A DNA stretch of 64,000 nt, from the NCBI RefSeq assembly GCF_002043005.1, contig NZ_CP020330.1:3366001-3430000 (forward strand), read 5' to 3'. Below the pieces are notes generated by a model, which was not told the origin of the DNA, searched no databases, and was given only the letters and a program-made list of their open reading frames with translations. Positions 62,621-64,000 of this stretch are shown piece after piece (positions within the stretch are counted from its first letter, which is position 1; every line of letters starts with the position of its first letter). Made by a program: the position numbers and the translations under genes. This DNA is from Martelella mediterranea DSM 17316. Lineage in GTDB: Bacteria; Pseudomonadota; Alphaproteobacteria; Rhizobiales; Rhizobiaceae.

Positions 62621-64000
62621 TCAGCTCCGCTCCAGCGTTATGATGTCGGCCGACTCGCCCAATTCCCTGCGGGCGATCTCCACCATGCTCGACTCGTGGG
62701 TAAAGAGGATGGTTTGCAACCCCGCAAGACCGGCGAGCGCATTAAGGCCGGCCGCGCTGCGGGCGTCGTCGAAGGTCTGGAAGATATCGTCGACGATCAG
62801 CGGCGCGGGCTCGTTGCGGCTGGCGTAATCCTCCAGAAAGGCAAGCCGGAGCGCGAGATAGAGCTGGTCGCGGGTGCCGTCGCTCAACCCCTCGACCCGG
62901 ATCGCATCGCCGCCGGTACGCACGGCTGAAAGCACCAGCGCATCTTGCTCGCCATACGCCTGTGACAGGCCCTCGAAACCGTTACGGGTCAGCGTGCGGA
63001 AATGCCGTCCCGCCGCCGCCAAAATCGGATCGGACCGGCTTTCCCGGTAGCGCTCCAGCGCGCCATCCAGCAACCGGCCGGCCAGCTTCAGCACCACCCA
63101 CTCACGGGCAAGCGCCTGCGCCTCTGCCTCTGCCGAAGCGCGATCGAAGGCGGCGGTCTCGCTTCCCGGCCCGGTCTCCAGCGCCTGCTTGCGATGACGC
63201 AGCGCCATGCGCCGCTCCCGCAACGCCTCGATCTCGGCCGCATCCTCTCCGGCATCGGCCTTCAGATGCGCGAGCTCCTGACGGCAATCGACCTCGTCCA
63301 GCGTTTCGGCGAGCGTCCGGATCTCCTCCACCGAGGCTCCGTCGCTGATGCCGGAAAACCGCTGCCGCGCTTCGGCCAGCGCCTGCCGCGATGCCGCCCG
63401 CTGCCGCAACCGCGCCGAAAGACCGTCGATCGCGACGCCTTCCGGCAAGGTGGCGGCGATGGCTGCCATCCGGCCGTCGATCTCTTCCCGCGCGCCCGTG
63501 TCGGTCGCAAGTTCGGTGCGAAGCCGCTCGGCGCTTTCCGTAAGCGTTGCCCGCTGCGCCGCGCGCGTTGCATGATCGGCGGCGCGCTCGGCAAGTGCGT
63601 GGACGATCCGCGATGCCGGTTCGCCAGCGATATCCGCCGCCACGGCTTCCGCCAGTTGCAGAGCGGCGGCGTCGAACGCGGCGACGCGCTTGCTGTCGGC
63701 CTCTGCCTCCTGCACCAGCCGCGTCCGGTCCGCGAAAAGCGATGGCAGGTCCGCCCAAAGCGCCAGCGCCGCCTCCGCGCCGGCCAGGCCGGTTTCGCCC
63801 GGCAGGCCGACACTTTCGAGACTCGCGGCAAAACGCTCGCCCAAGGCTTTCTCCCCGACCCGCAACCGATCAAGCTGCTCCGCGCCCTTTTCGGCTGCCT
63901 GCCGCGCTGCCTTGAGCGCGCCCGCATGCTCCCGCGCCTCCGTCCAGCGTTCGCCAAGGCGGTCGAGCGCCGTGCCGACATCGCGCGCAAGGGCGCCAAG
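62621..64000 (-). CDS. YhaN-like AAA/SMC-type ATPase, C-terminal part (5' end outside window)
   Basis: 460 codons are open from the window edge to the stop at 62621, so the start is missing. Long coiled-coil sequence rich in Ala, Arg and Glu fills most of it. The C-terminal ATPase half follows: GLSDGTRDQLYLALRLA is the signature motif, PAPLIVDDIFQTFDDAR the Walker B, and ILFTHESS the switch region. It resembles RecN/SbcC-like proteins, usually paired with a DNA phosphoesterase. Its partner would lie to the right, outside the window. The head is convergent with the MgtC gene, 2 nt apart. Confidence 0.85.
   Translation of the reverse strand, partial: LGALARDVGTALDRLGERWTEAREHAGALKAARQAAEKGAEQLDRLRVGEKALGERFAASLESVGLPGETGLAGAEAALALWADLPSLFADRTRLVQEAEADSKRVAAFDAAALQLAEAVAADIAGEPASRIVHALAERAADHATRAAQRATLTESAERLRTELATDTGAREEIDGRMAAIAATLPEGVAIDGLSARLRQRAASRQALAEARQRFSGISDGASVEEIRTLAETLDEVDCRQELAHLKADAGEDAAEIEALRERRMALRHRKQALETGPGSETAAFDRASAEAEAQALAREWVVLKLAGRLLDGALERYRESRSDPILAAAGRHFRTLTRNGFEGLSQAYGEQDALVLSAVRTGGDAIRVEGLSDGTRDQLYLALRLAFLEDYASRNEPAPLIVDDIFQTFDDARSAAGLNALAGLAGLQTILFTHESSMVEIARRELGESADIITLERS

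Overview
The window is about 64 kb of GC-rich chromosome from an alphaproteobacterium of the order Hyphomicrobiales (Rhizobiales), most likely Rhizobiaceae or a close relative. The evidence is a phosphatidylcholine synthase (Pcs), an alphaproteobacterial SOS box (GAAC-N7-GAAC) in front of lexA, a gene order rpsB-tsf-pyrH-frr-uppS-cdsA-rseP-bamA-lpxD-fabZ-lpxA-lpxI-lpxB running towards gltA, an EipB (DUF1849) envelope protein, and intergenic palindromes of the kind common in rhizobia. The genus cannot be fixed from the sequence alone.

Layout. 1-3.5 kb: a truncated SLC13-type anion permease with RCK_C domains, tRNA-Lys(CTT), and a Nudix-PhzF gene pair. 3.7-6.2 kb: a small mobile block of two different, apparently intact IS110-family elements, each with about 215 nt of structured non-coding DNA upstream of its transposase (bridge-RNA candidates), separated and flanked by strong palindromes. 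6.2-10.9 kb: a BMP-type nucleoside ABC transporter operon. 11-13.2 kb: pcs and, divergently, a UbiH-type hydroxylase.

13.2-21.9 kb is the least conventional part. It holds a RibD-type reductase without deaminase domain, a methyltransferase, a GT4 glycosyltransferase, a PTPS/QueD-like protein with one zinc ligand changed, a zinc-dehydrogenase-like protein, a GTP cyclohydrolase II with a degenerate RibB-like N-terminal domain, a CDP-alcohol phosphotransferase, a UPF0104/LPG-synthase-like membrane protein and a membrane sulfatase. The pteridine/flavin-type enzymes, glycosyl- and methyl-transfer enzymes and lipid/envelope enzymes suggest synthesis of an undescribed modified, possibly lipid-linked, pteridine or pyrimidine compound. 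This is inference from context.

22-26.9 kb: an RND efflux pump, its adaptor and a DUF2892 protein, divergent from an ArsR regulator whose two cysteines have the BigR/SqrR spacing, suggesting a sulfide/persulfide-responsive efflux unit. 27.1-28.7 kb: gamma-glutamyltransferase. 28.7-38.3 kb: a minus-strand catabolic region (Gfo/Idh oxidoreductase, DUF993 aldolase-like protein, two TIM-barrel epimerase/isomerases, TctCBA uptake system, TetR regulator, MLE-type enolase-superfamily enzyme) with a similar operator-like motif in front of its two likely transcription units. Its substrate is unknown.

38.5-44.8 kb: UDP-glucose dehydrogenase, lexA, comEC and gltA. 44.8-58.1 kb: the outer-membrane biogenesis/translation cluster lpxB-lpxI-lpxA-fabZ-lpxD-bamA-rseP-cdsA-uppS-frr-pyrH-tsf-rpsB, read leftward. 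58.3-64 kb: eipB, then a rightward run ridA, GDPD, FemAB-like, HIT, MgtC, and a leftward YhaN-like ATPase cut by the window edge. No CRISPR array, rRNA, prophage or integrase gene was seen.
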